Shown one piece after another: positions 19,801 to 28,978 of a stretch of 64,000 nt of DNA. The number at the start of each line of letters is the position of its first letter. The stretch's first letter is position 1. The stretch comes from an uncultured Flavihumibacter sp. Lineage in GTDB: Bacteria > Bacteroidota > Bacteroidia > Chitinophagales > Chitinophagaceae. The stretch covers positions 25,459-89,458 of the forward strand of contig CABHOY010000016.1 of NCBI GenBank assembly GCA_902168105.1. Direction: 5' to 3'. Position numbers and translations under genes: made by a program. The notes below the pieces were generated by a model. That model was not told where the DNA came from and made no database searches. It saw nothing but the letters and a program-made list of their open reading frames with translations.

Positions 19801-22800
19801 ATGCGCCTGCTGCAATTCCTGAATACATTGCAGTCAGAAGTTTGGACGCCGCTGCGCAACCAGCATGTTGTACATGCAGGTAATTTGCACAGTGGCAATC
19901 CGCAGGCAGACGATGCGCAGCAGCGGTTTATACAAATGCTGGGATTGCACGCAACCTCACTGGAATATTACTACCGCTATGGATTGAATGTCGCTAAAGG
20001 TCCTAATACCAGCGCAGTCTATACCAGCACAAACTTTGGCACAGGCGATGCTTTCGGTCCCAACAACGTGAAGAACCATTTTTCAGAGTTGATGAAGGCC
20101 GGTAAGTATACACCTTCCTTCGATTTTGATGAAGGCGTCGGTGGCCTGGCAGCCTGGTTATGGCAGATCATGCTTAATACACGCATCTTACAGCAGGTGG
20201 AACAGTCTCGCCTGTTCAATGCCAGGTGGGTTGACAACTCCATGCCTGTTAAAGGCGCCATCATTGAACATGCGCCGCTGTCAGATACTGCCTTGCTGGG
20301 TAAACTGCCCAACTCAGAAAAGAACTATATCAACTGGCTGCTGGAAGCTAAAGCTACAGAACTGCTTGGCGGCAATCAGGTGAATAATCCCGCACGCATT
20401 CCCACCAACAGCATGCTGTTCCTGCTGTTGCGACAGTCCCTCTTACAGGGCTACCAGGAGGCCGCCCTGAATATGATGCAGAAGGACTGGATGATCTCGG
20501 AGGAAAACCGCAGGCAGTTCGGTAACTCCGACAACTACTTCTATGCCTACGGCTACAATAGTTTCTACTACAACACCAAGTGGCACTTTCTGTTCAGGAA
20601 TCTGTCAGACCTGCTGTCATTGCAGTTGCTGCAGCAAGGAACACAGAATACCGCATTCTACAAATATATAACGGGGCAAACAGGACCGGCAATGTATTCC
20701 ATGGCCACTTACCTCGATCAGGTAAGAACGGCTGCACCCCAGGCTTACCCCGGGCAGATGCCATTCTTCGATAAACTGAAGAAGACACGCAGCGCCGTGG
20801 AATGCCTGCAGCATGTACCTACCGCAGGCCTGGACATATTGATGGCAGAGCATATTGATCTCTGTACTTACCGTCTCGATGCCTGGTACACCGGCCTTGC
20901 GCACAAGCGTCTGATGGATAAGCGTAAACTATATCCCGGCGGACTTTATCTGGGTGCCTGGGGGTATGTCGAGAACCTGCGCAGGGATATCAACAAAACA
21001 ACCTACAATGGTCAGCAGCCGCTAACGCCTTTCAAGCTGCCCGCAAGCAAACCAGTATATAGTGATCCGGATAATCAGGGCTTCATACATGCGCCTTCCA
21101 TCGGACAAGCCATTACGGCCGCCGTATTGCGCAATGCCTACAAAACAAATGGTAGCCAGGAAATACAGAACCGGCTTTCTGTCAACCTTTCTTCTGCCCG
21201 CGTGCGCATGGCATTACAACTCATAGAAGGCATCCGCAACGGACAGGAGATCGGAGCACTGTTAGGCTTCCAGTTCGAGCGTGGTTTGCATGAACGATAT
21301 ACATCTGTTGAACTGGACAAATTCATCCAGCCCTTCCGCAAAGCTTTTCCTTTGCAACAGCAGGTGGTGGAAAGCGCCAATGGCACACCAGCTTACGTGA
21401 GCCTGGTAGTAAACGGTTCCGCTATGCTGGACGTAGTGCATAACCATATTGGATGGTTACAGTCAGATACCGCGAAGTATGGTCAGCAAACCATCGCAGA
21501 AATATTAAAGGCTAACAACTACAACAGGTTCCCACCGCAGATCCGGACCATCATAGACAACAATCTTACGCAGGCCGATCTTAATAATAAACCCAATATC
21601 TACAATGCTGTGATTGAAGAAATAGACCGTATGGCCGATGCTTTTGACGCCCTGGGAGATGTCGCAGTATCAGAAAGTGTTTACCAGATGGTGCAGGGCA
21701 ACCACGTGAGAGCTGCTGCTGTATTGACTGCCCTCGCAGAAGGTAAGAATATACCAGATCCGCAGGTGATCAACATACATCGTAGTGGTACCATCGTTAC
21801 CCAACGGGTAATGCTTAACCTGCAGGTAAAAAACAGTCAGGTAAAACCAGCTGGCTGGAATGGTGACGAGTCAGTACGTTTCCTGACAGAGCCTTCATTC
21901 AATCATTGGCTGGCAAATGCTTTCGGGCCTGCCACCAATATTAAATATATCATCACCAAAACAGTGGGGAACCTGAAGCCAGTGAAGGTCAGCCTGTCCC
22001 TTGCATCGTTGAACTGGCAACCGATAGATCTGTTCTATCTGCCCGGTGGTGAAGAAGAGTTACGTGAAATACTCCTGCAAACGTATCGTAAAGCGCAGAA
22101 TGATTACGACAGTCAACTCAGTATCGCGTTGAAGGAAAGAGATCATCTATGGAGTGCTGCTGACAAAACTATCGCCGACATCCTGCTGATGATGAAGAAC
22201 ATCCGTAACATGTTGAGTAACGCCCGTAATGCCGGTGCTGCGGAGTTGCTGATGCCAGATACAGTAGCAGATACCAACAACCCTAATGCCTATGATGTGA
22301 CAGAGCTGTATGGTCGCGTAAAGAATACCTACCTGGCACTGGACCTGTTCCGTACAACCCTGGCCGCAAGATCTTATCTGTCGCCGGTACTGAGTGGAGA
22401 CATTGCCTCTGGAGATGTACCATTAACAGCTACGGACTTCGACAGCATTTTTGCAGACCTGCAAAAGGCACGCGCATTCGGTATGCCGAACGCACTGTCC
22501 TTTACAGTACCAGCAGACGTTAGGGCTGAACAGCGCTATACTTATGCCTTACAGCATCTCATCAATATCTACAATGAAGTCCTGAGTCGCTGTCAGCAGG
22601 CTGCTGCCTTACTAACGGAGATAGATAAAGCGACTGTGCCGAAAACGAAGGCAGACAAGCTGGGCGATCTGGCAGCTGTTATACTTGGTAAGGGTTTCAG
22701 GGTAATCCCACTGTATGCCTTCGATGCCACCCCTGTGCGTGCACAGCTACAATTACCTGCCTCACAGAAAATAACCAGGCATAATGGTCTGATGGCGGTG

Positions 22801-23409
22801 GAGGACTGGCTGCATAGTGCTGCTAAAGTACGCCGCCGGTTATACGATGTGACCATGTATATGCAACTAAGCGATGTATACGAGTTACCGCTAACAAGTA
22901 TACAGCCCTGCCAGTTCCCTTACAAACCAGGCAACGGCGATCACTGGCTGGGACTTCCGTATCCCAGCAACTACACACCGCTGGGAGATAGCTTGTCGCT
23001 CGTAATGATAAACGACCAGGCCTTGAATACCGGTAACGTTTTCTGCGGACTTGTAATCGATGAATGGCTGGAGATCATCCCCGGTAAGGAAGAGACCAGC
23101 GGCATTGCCTTCCATTACAACCAGCCTAATGCCGCAGCGCCGCAAACATTGCTGCTGGCAGTTCCGCCGGAATATACAAACGTATGGGAATGGGATAACC
23201 TGGTACATACCATCATTGATACCATGGAAATGGCGAAGAACAGGGCGGTAGAACCAGACCATCTGGAAAAATCATTCCTCAGTCATGTATTGCCGGGCAT
23301 CATATCGGAAGTAGCGCCTCCGCAATCCAACAATAACAATCCTGATCAGAACCCATTAGGGGTACAGGCTGTGATGGATTTCTCGCATATCAAACCCAAA
23401 ACCGTGTAA
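16867..23409 (+). CDS. Uncharacterised giant protein (2180 aa) of the large operon
   Basis: The largest complete gene here, with no signal peptide. It opens with YPFLLLPVRIETRFNQ near residue 28. Residues about 150-420 are charged and helical. A block PDDIFVDTHEPELT lies at about 442-455. A block GMLPSFRIGTQPYGIL lies at about 920-935. The C-terminal third has long helices and ends in a polar tail after HVLPGIISEVAPP. I recall the HEPELT and QPYGIL phrases from unnamed large bacterial proteins that co-occur with partners like the neighbouring genes, but cannot verify this here. I see no nucleotide-binding or protease motif; a structural or scaffold role is the simplest guess. Confidence 0.7.
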   Translation: MPNTISAQFYTDPQIAAIRSNLQQKTDGYPFLLLPVRIETRFNQTTRVLGVSQQFSVEQAMQALGDLHVSAIHAHKSITGPGIRTVQGNAQKLLLAFKDLPPLLSTQEKGWLKQLAFDFSQDAQFLVSKAPAGLRADATLLDNVRKQLLQTIDDRKVLQAQQLPEARALVDNFTSILKELQLLNGGPGKTPYYNFKNKKSLYGHVTRTIQQARKFVEDLPAGIRGIPYIKKNQTDRIAALKEQVATQLARLEGSLATIHPDAAWKSFATRTVKEQIRPLADALARFEREMLPSLRAIPPAPEKQTGDLYFLGIKTLIKIRRLNQESKRGYETLKRFKKYITPQINALAAGIKQEISESKPEQGKLMKDLYAAIAGELNTATSNVKQYAAKNTSQAYGKKQLLEFFSAEAMPIVETLGGKTGKEVPVTLKSIAVYQLMVRIFPDDIFVDTHEPELTAEELAAGKAFWKYWWIASNDSDQETAAWDNLCAALGLSRAAWVVRCLNPVLDPTSENFNAKQNKPSLKTIDAIALLNSVADKLAEAPQDKTAKELFAWFATNSSFLTGIKTSLNGVVQHFTAQQEQDYLVEKVKSVLLQIKALFSYIDIKRNELSPADKTTYQMQWAQVYFIGMDLYDVQAHCNAIKALPLREFAAALPDPFVFPDVPLKTAAWSKAPVAKALPQRFVVVTMQGGTCQHIAVTKPVSYPLQLGLDPANFDNGNLYQIDNSGNLQVEPGLQWMTDYAQAVEKGMAITIEISGAQYDTGFDKVIVLGVNEGTVNQSRDAFEDLITSHIYSVDGMEFLKTGTPTNNTQDRNSGFEPEGDARQRYEIEVNGKPIKGGDADKWKMADGDYFSVLLGLDNYKVKHVSNVDNLEVANALAMNRSLWGATLGHYMEEMFDGVFTYDNIRRTEEFFTNYVTGRGMLPSFRIGTQPYGILTTTAYSKLKLYNTPLPAVSHNDMLAVKPWSGGVVESQLQQRFEMRLLQFLNTLQSEVWTPLRNQHVVHAGNLHSGNPQADDAQQRFIQMLGLHATSLEYYYRYGLNVAKGPNTSAVYTSTNFGTGDAFGPNNVKNHFSELMKAGKYTPSFDFDEGVGGLAAWLWQIMLNTRILQQVEQSRLFNARWVDNSMPVKGAIIEHAPLSDTALLGKLPNSEKNYINWLLEAKATELLGGNQVNNPARIPTNSMLFLLLRQSLLQGYQEAALNMMQKDWMISEENRRQFGNSDNYFYAYGYNSFYYNTKWHFLFRNLSDLLSLQLLQQGTQNTAFYKYITGQTGPAMYSMATYLDQVRTAAPQAYPGQMPFFDKLKKTRSAVECLQHVPTAGLDILMAEHIDLCTYRLDAWYTGLAHKRLMDKRKLYPGGLYLGAWGYVENLRRDINKTTYNGQQPLTPFKLPASKPVYSDPDNQGFIHAPSIGQAITAAVLRNAYKTNGSQEIQNRLSVNLSSARVRMALQLIEGIRNGQEIGALLGFQFERGLHERYTSVELDKFIQPFRKAFPLQQQVVESANGTPAYVSLVVNGSAMLDVVHNHIGWLQSDTAKYGQQTIAEILKANNYNRFPPQIRTIIDNNLTQADLNNKPNIYNAVIEEIDRMADAFDALGDVAVSESVYQMVQGNHVRAAAVLTALAEGKNIPDPQVINIHRSGTIVTQRVMLNLQVKNSQVKPAGWNGDESVRFLTEPSFNHWLANAFGPATNIKYIITKTVGNLKPVKVSLSLASLNWQPIDLFYLPGGEEELREILLQTYRKAQNDYDSQLSIALKERDHLWSAADKTIADILLMMKNIRNMLSNARNAGAAELLMPDTVADTNNPNAYDVTELYGRVKNTYLALDLFRTTLAARSYLSPVLSGDIASGDVPLTATDFDSIFADLQKARAFGMPNALSFTVPADVRAEQRYTYALQHLINIYNEVLSRCQQAAALLTEIDKATVPKTKADKLGDLAAVILGKGFRVIPLYAFDATPVRAQLQLPASQKITRHNGLMAVEDWLHSAAKVRRRLYDVTMYMQLSDVYELPLTSIQPCQFPYKPGNGDHWLGLPYPSNYTPLGDSLSLVMINDQALNTGNVFCGLVIDEWLEIIPGKEETSGIAFHYNQPNAAAPQTLLLAVPPEYTNVWEWDNLVHTIIDTMEMAKNRAVEPDHLEKSFLSHVLPGIISEVAPPQSNNNNPDQNPLGVQAVMDFSHIKPKTV

Positions 23410-23412
23410 AGA

Positions 23413-25287
23413 ATGTCAAGAGCGAATAGTTACGCATGCGAACCCTTAAGGGCCTGGAATCGGCTGGAGCCGCGCCCCAGAACGGCAGAATTTGACAAAG
23501 CGCTGGAGTGCAGCATACACGACCCATTGTGGATGCTCACCCGTCAGTGGCAATTCGGTGAGTTCCAGGGGGAAGATACCGGCTCCGCTATCTTCGCCAA
23601 GATCTACATGCAATCATCTCCCATTACCAGAACAAAAACGCCTGCTTCACCCGCACAGGCATATAGCGACGGACTTCCGCTGGAACAGTGTATGGAAAAG
23701 CAGAACTGGGAGCTTGATTATAGAAGCCGCGTAGAAGCAGCCTTCATATTCATGAAATGTTTGGACCGCGCAGCATTGCAATTTGCTGTACCTGACTATG
23801 ACCGCAGTTACTGGAAAACCCGCTTGCGGCAATACTTTCCTCTGCCTGAAATGGCAGATATAGAACCGGAGGATAGCGGTGCTCAAATGATAAAGAAAGC
23901 GGAAACACTGAGCAATGAAGTCTGCATGGACCTCTCCACAGCAACGGCCTCCCGTTATTTTGACGGCCTGGTGCTATTTGATCAGTTGCTCGGCGATATC
24001 AGCGAGACAGTAGGCTATCTGACAACAGAAAAACCGGCTCATGCATCCATGCTCACTACTGCAGGAACAGCGTTTGTCGACTGGCATGGCAGGAACTACT
24101 ACGGTTCATATAGTGGGGGAGTAGAGAGCGCCTGGATACCTCGTCAGATGGAATACCAGTTCCATGCTTGTCTGCCAGAAAACACGACGGCCAATACTGT
24201 TGTTTCCGCACAGGAATACTATAACGGTACGATGGACTGGTACAGCTTCGACGTAAATAAAGCGCAAAGCGTACCCGGTCTGAGCGGCCTCCCTACCGCA
24301 ACGGAAAAGGCCATGATAAAAAGTGATCTGCTCACCGTGATACCCCGTGAAGCCAAATTCGCAGGCGCACCGAACTCCCGCTGGTGGCAGTTTGAGAACG
24401 GAAAGGTTGATCTGGGAAATATTAAAGCCGGCACTACAGATATCGCAAAGCTGATCTTCACAGAATATGCATTGCTCTATAATACAGACTGGTTACTGGT
24501 GCCTTACCCTGTGCAGGTAGGCACCCTATGCGACGTAAAAGGGATTGTGGTCACCGATGTATTCGGGGAACAGTCTTTCGTTGCCGCCGCTACGCAGGGC
24601 CTGACAGACAACTGGGCCGGCTGGGGCATGTTTAACATGAGCACCATGCAAGCCAACGGCGTACGTAATCAACCGGTAGATACACGCACCTTTATACCTC
24701 CTGTGACAGTAAGATCAGTGGAAAGCGAGCCACTCGAAGAAGTACATTTTGTACGCGATGAAATGACCAATCACGTCTGGGCGGTGGAGGTAACATTGCC
24801 CGACAATATTGGTGGTACTATGGACGGTAATAGGTACGCAAAACAGTTCTCCGGCCTGTTACAGCAGTTTGATAATACGCCCGCCCCTGTTCCGGAAGAA
24901 ACAGCGCCGATGTTCAGGTATTCGCTTGCCAACACTGTTCCGGAAAACTGGATCCCTTTTATACCAGTGCATGTGCAGAACAGTAACAGGGCCATACAGC
25001 TGCAAAGGGCAGCTATGCCGCGCCTGTTCCGTAGCGGTTATACGCATATACGTCCCCGTACGCAACTGTTGCGCCATGGCATAAATTCCGATAATACGCA
25101 GCCGGACCCCTACTTCATTAATGAAGAAGAAGTGCCGAGGGCAGGAGTGCAGCTCAAAGCCAGTTTCCAGCGTACGCGCTGGTACAACGGTGCTGTGGTC
25201 GGTTGGTACGGATATAGAAAGCAGGTAGGCAGGGGAGAAGGTTCAAGTGGCCTGAAGTACGATAACACAGAAGAAGTACAGCAGTAA
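23413..25287 (+). CDS. Uncharacterised 624-aa protein of the large operon
   Basis: It starts three bases after the giant gene's stop, so translation is probably coupled. The N-terminus carries RLEPRPRTAEFDKALE and then DPLWMLTRQWQFGEFQGED at residues 37-55, a very conserved-looking Trp/Gln-rich block that I recall from unnamed proteins in similar neighbourhoods. The rest alternates strands and loops, with SRWWQFENGKVDLG near 315, LLYNTDWLLVPYPVQVG near 355 and RWYNGAVVGWYGYR near the end. No signal peptide, membrane helix or enzymatic motif is seen. Confidence 0.7.
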   Translation: MSRANSYACEPLRAWNRLEPRPRTAEFDKALECSIHDPLWMLTRQWQFGEFQGEDTGSAIFAKIYMQSSPITRTKTPASPAQAYSDGLPLEQCMEKQNWELDYRSRVEAAFIFMKCLDRAALQFAVPDYDRSYWKTRLRQYFPLPEMADIEPEDSGAQMIKKAETLSNEVCMDLSTATASRYFDGLVLFDQLLGDISETVGYLTTEKPAHASMLTTAGTAFVDWHGRNYYGSYSGGVESAWIPRQMEYQFHACLPENTTANTVVSAQEYYNGTMDWYSFDVNKAQSVPGLSGLPTATEKAMIKSDLLTVIPREAKFAGAPNSRWWQFENGKVDLGNIKAGTTDIAKLIFTEYALLYNTDWLLVPYPVQVGTLCDVKGIVVTDVFGEQSFVAAATQGLTDNWAGWGMFNMSTMQANGVRNQPVDTRTFIPPVTVRSVESEPLEEVHFVRDEMTNHVWAVEVTLPDNIGGTMDGNRYAKQFSGLLQQFDNTPAPVPEETAPMFRYSLANTVPENWIPFIPVHVQNSNRAIQLQRAAMPRLFRSGYTHIRPRTQLLRHGINSDNTQPDPYFINEEEVPRAGVQLKASFQRTRWYNGAVVGWYGYRKQVGRGEGSSGLKYDNTEEVQQ

Positions 25288-25319
25288 ATTTTGTTTAAAA
25301 TATTTAAAGATAGCGGATC

Positions 25320-27134
25320 ATGAAGATCACAAGATCACAGGCAGAAAGGGATGCTGAGTTTAGCAATATAGCCGCACGCCTCGCCACAGCCAAATCACTG
25401 CTGTTGAGTAAAAAAAATGTAATCGACGTTGCTATTGGATATAAAGAACGGGAAGGAACATATGTAGAGGTAATGTGTTTTGTTGTATTTGTGGAGGAAA
25501 AAAAAGCAATGTCTGACATAGCACCAGAGGATATTATCCCGGCGGAAATAGAAGGCATTCCCACAGATGTATCAACAGTACCCGTAGAGGATGAGTTGTG
25601 TGGCCCCAAAGACGGTGTTAATACCGATATAGAACGGCCGCTGGTGGGAGGTGTACAGATCTCCAATGGTCCCGATGGACAGGGTACGCTGGGCTGCTTT
25701 GCAAACATGGTAGAAGATGGGAGCTTGGTACTTTTGTCTAATCACCATGTGTTATATGGTGATTACAAAGACACAGGTGATGATATATACCAGCCCGATA
25801 AAACCTGCTGTTGCTGTTGTACCTGCGATATGATAGCCCGTAACGTGGCAGGCAAGCGGCCAACAATTGGCGGGCCGCCTGAATTTGTGGACGCAGCCAT
25901 TGCCAAAATAACAGTAGATAATATATCTGAGCAGGTACTCATCAGGAATATGGTCAAAGGACTTGGCGTATATCAAAACCTGGGAGCTGCCAATGAAACG
26001 CTCACCAATGATGATGCCCTGATCAAAGGCGTGGCTCCCATGACGCAGACCTGGGATACGGAAGGAGACCCGGTGATGTCGCCAGTTGTCCCCGGCAACA
26101 GGGTACGAAAGGTAGGGCGCACAACAGGACGTACCATAGGTGAGGTAATATTGGTAGGTGCACCGGTAGACGTAAATGCTGGCAACGACAAGGTCCGTAA
26201 GTATGTTAATCAGATCCGTGTAAAGTCGGCAGACGCTGATAAGCCTTTTGCAATACCAGGAGATTCCGGTTCCGTGTTGATAGATGATCAGAATCGTATA
26301 GTGGGATTATTGATGTCCTCTAAATTTAAAGAAAAGCCCTATATAAGCACTTGCAACAACATCCACGATGTGCTCAGGGAAATGAAGATCCGGATATTTT
26401 GCCCACCCACCGCCGACTTTACTTTTGCACAACAGACGGATGCACTTACTTTTCAATTCGATGCCAGTGGCTCGGTAGATGGAGATGGGATCATTGTAAC
26501 GTATGCATGGGATATGGGCAATCCTAATGAAACCGGTGCTGTTACTACGTATAGTGGTGTAACGTGTACGCATACTTTCAATACGCCCGGGAAAAAACAC
26601 CAGATCACCCTCAAGGTCACGGATAACAACGGTACAAGCGATCGCATCGTCAAAGAAATAACGGTAGGGTGGCCCGCCGGTGGCGGCACAGATGATGGCA
26701 CTGCTTTGGCAGCAGCCGAAACCGGACAGCGCGTCAGGACCCAGGCGCCCGCCGCGTTGCTGAGTGATCTGAAGACGCGTCTCCTGGCTTCTGAAAAGGG
26801 AAAAACAATGGCGGCATTAGTGGAGGAGTTCAGGGATGAGATACAACTTCTGGTAAATAAGAACCGTAAAGTAATGGTAGCGTGGCAGCGGAAGCAAGGT
26901 CCCGCTTTTGTAGCGCAATATCTTAGAACTATCCGCATTGAGGGCGCCCAACTGCCCAAAGAAGTAAATAATGTTCCCGTGCAACAACTGTTGCAGCATA
27001 TGGCCACAGTGCTTGAAGAAGAAGGCAGCCCGCCCCTCGCAGCAGCTGTCCGCGAGCATAGGCTTGCTATCTTCAACGTATTGCACCACCACAATACTTT
27101 AGAGGAAATAATAACTGTAATTCACACATCCTAA
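25320..27134 (+). CDS. Trypsin-fold serine peptidase with PKD domain (first paralogue)
   Basis: A 604-aa protein with a complete chymotrypsin-like triad: His143 in LSNHHVL, Asp191 in VDAAIA and Ser316 in PGDSGSV. The N-terminal 100 residues include a conserved PAEIEGIPTDV block seen in large Nal1-like bacterial peptidases. Directly after the catalytic His lies a run of cysteines (Cys163-167 and Cys169, CCCCCTC). Residues about 362-447 form a PKD domain (FDASGSVDGDG, then YAWDMGNPN and THTFNTPG). Residues about 470-600 form a helical domain with VAWQRKQGPAFVAQ. No signal peptide is present. It sits 32 bp after the 624-aa gene and may process the large operon proteins; that is inference. Confidence 0.85.
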   Translation: MKITRSQAERDAEFSNIAARLATAKSLLLSKKNVIDVAIGYKEREGTYVEVMCFVVFVEEKKAMSDIAPEDIIPAEIEGIPTDVSTVPVEDELCGPKDGVNTDIERPLVGGVQISNGPDGQGTLGCFANMVEDGSLVLLSNHHVLYGDYKDTGDDIYQPDKTCCCCCTCDMIARNVAGKRPTIGGPPEFVDAAIAKITVDNISEQVLIRNMVKGLGVYQNLGAANETLTNDDALIKGVAPMTQTWDTEGDPVMSPVVPGNRVRKVGRTTGRTIGEVILVGAPVDVNAGNDKVRKYVNQIRVKSADADKPFAIPGDSGSVLIDDQNRIVGLLMSSKFKEKPYISTCNNIHDVLREMKIRIFCPPTADFTFAQQTDALTFQFDASGSVDGDGIIVTYAWDMGNPNETGAVTTYSGVTCTHTFNTPGKKHQITLKVTDNNGTSDRIVKEITVGWPAGGGTDDGTALAAAETGQRVRTQAPAALLSDLKTRLLASEKGKTMAALVEEFRDEIQLLVNKNRKVMVAWQRKQGPAFVAQYLRTIRIEGAQLPKEVNNVPVQQLLQHMATVLEEEGSPPLAAAVREHRLAIFNVLHHHNTLEEIITVIHTS

Positions 27135-27148
27135 AATACGTTTCAAAC

Positions 27149-28978
27149 ATGGAGATCACCAAATCACGGGAAGAAAGGGAAAAGGAATTTGAAAAGGTGG
27201 TGTTTCATTTACCGGAAGCGGAAGCACTGCTCCACAGCAGGAAAAATGTCGTATCGGTAAGTATAGCTTGTAAGGAGATAGCTGGCAGGCACATAGAAAC
27301 AATGTGTTATGTAATACATGTGCAGAAAAAGATAGCAGCGACAGCGCTGGACGAATCCGAAATTATCCCTGCGGAAATTGCAGGTATTCCCACCGATGTT
27401 GTGGAAATCGAAACCGCCACATTCCTGGAGGATAAGAGCCAATACCGCCCTTTAAAAGCCGGTATACAGATAGCACCTAACACCGGTTCCTGGTTCGGTA
27501 CCCTGGGGTGCTTTGCTATCAGTAATGAAACCGGAAAGCTGGTGCTTCTTTCCAACCACCACGTTTTATATAACGATAGTAAGTCGGACGGCGATGCGGT
27601 AGGACAACCAGACCTTACCTGCTGCGCATGTTGTACCTGCGATATCATAGCCTACAATACGAAAGGCATTTTAACTAAAGAGGTAGATGCTGCCTTCGCC
27701 ACAATAGGCATGCACCAGATCGCAGACGATTACGTGATCAGCAATATCGTGAGGGGATTAGGAGAATATGCCAATCCGGGAGCCGGCGATACACAACTGA
27801 CAACTGCCGATGCTCCCATCTATAGTGTCGCTCCTCTGAAGGAATATCACAAAGCCGATCAGACTATTGTGAGGACTACCGTAATTCCAGGCGAACGGGT
27901 AAGAAAAGTGGGCCGGACGACCGACAGAACAATCGGCAGAGCAGTAGGAATAGATGCGCAAGCCTGGGTAGGCATTCCTAAAACTGAACCCGCTAACTTT
28001 GAGCATCAGATGTATATCGTGCCTCATAGTACCCAGAACAATAATAATGAATTTGCAAAAGGAGGAGATTCTGGTTCAGTGATCATCAACGATCTTAATC
28101 AGGTGGTGGGCCTGCTGATGGCCAGCAAGGAAAACGGCGACCCGGCATATGACGGCAATTATGCCAATTGTATCCATAGGGTGATGGCGGCGCTTAAGAT
28201 CAGCATATATGGCAGCCCAAAGGCCGTTATTACGATTACTCCACAGAGTAGCACAGCAGCGCCCTTTACTGCCACTTTATCGGCAGCACAGTCTGTGTGT
28301 AAAGACGGAGAGATCATCGGTTATATATGGGATCTCGGCGACCCGGATGTATATGGTACCGTTGCTACCAAACAGGGGAAGATTATTACGCATACTTTTA
28401 ATCTTCCCGGCACCTACACTGTAACGCTGACTGTTACAAGTTCACATGGCATGAGCCACGTTGCGAAACTCCCGGTAGTAGTAGATTACCCCGCCGGTGG
28501 TGGCATGGGAGATGCCGGTTTGACCGCAGCACGGCACAACGGTGATGGGCAGGCCGCAAGACAGCTCTCTACACATGCATTGATGAATAAGCTGCAGGAA
28601 GATCTGCAAACATCAGAAGCCGGTAAACAGGTATCAGAATTTATTCAACAGTTCCGTCAGGAAGTGCTGCATCTTGTAAATCATAACAGGAAGGTGACGG
28701 TAGCGTGGCAACGAAAACAAGGTCCGGCATTCATAGCGCAGCTCATTAAAGCTATGCGCACATCAGAAGCGGTATTACCTGCAGAAGTGAATGGTGTACA
28801 TCTGCAATCCCTGTTGCAAAGTATGGCGCTAGTATTGGAAGAAGAAGGCAGTGCTGACCTGGCGCACAATATCCGGCAGCACCAGCTGGGCATCTTTAAC
28901 CTGTTTGACAGGCATCGTACTTTTGAAGAGATAATATCAGCCATTCATGGTAATACGATATCGTCAATGATCAGATAA
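27149..28978 (+). CDS. Trypsin-fold serine peptidase with PKD domain (second paralogue)
   Basis: A 609-aa tandem paralogue of the preceding gene with the same order of domains. The triad is His138 (LSNHHVL), Asp180 (VDAAFA) and Ser308 (GGDSGSV). The cysteine run is shifted but kept (Cys158, 159, 161, 162, 164, CCACCTC). The PKD domain (IIGYIWDLGDPD, THTFNLPGTYTVTLTV) covers about 360-440, and the C-terminal helical domain has VAWQRKQGPAFIAQ. No signal peptide. It is 14 bp after its partner and ends in an 8-bp convergent overlap with the MnmH-like gene. Retention of both triads argues that both are active. Confidence 0.85.
   Translation: MEITKSREEREKEFEKVVFHLPEAEALLHSRKNVVSVSIACKEIAGRHIETMCYVIHVQKKIAATALDESEIIPAEIAGIPTDVVEIETATFLEDKSQYRPLKAGIQIAPNTGSWFGTLGCFAISNETGKLVLLSNHHVLYNDSKSDGDAVGQPDLTCCACCTCDIIAYNTKGILTKEVDAAFATIGMHQIADDYVISNIVRGLGEYANPGAGDTQLTTADAPIYSVAPLKEYHKADQTIVRTTVIPGERVRKVGRTTDRTIGRAVGIDAQAWVGIPKTEPANFEHQMYIVPHSTQNNNNEFAKGGDSGSVIINDLNQVVGLLMASKENGDPAYDGNYANCIHRVMAALKISIYGSPKAVITITPQSSTAAPFTATLSAAQSVCKDGEIIGYIWDLGDPDVYGTVATKQGKIITHTFNLPGTYTVTLTVTSSHGMSHVAKLPVVVDYPAGGGMGDAGLTAARHNGDGQAARQLSTHALMNKLQEDLQTSEAGKQVSEFIQQFRQEVLHLVNHNRKVTVAWQRKQGPAFIAQLIKAMRTSEAVLPAEVNGVHLQSLLQSMALVLEEEGSADLAHNIRQHQLGIFNLFDRHRTFEEIISAIHGNTISSMIR

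Noticed and set aside
26453..27094. Minus-strand open frame of 213 aa inside the first PKD peptidase gene
   Set aside because: Antisense to conserved PKD and helical domains; Ser/Cys/Arg-rich with no domain.
10138..28978. Large operon as a classical type VI secretion or contractile injection system
   Set aside because: I see no sheath, tube, baseplate, spike or AAA ATPase signature in any of the six proteins, so the label is not supported by the sequence.
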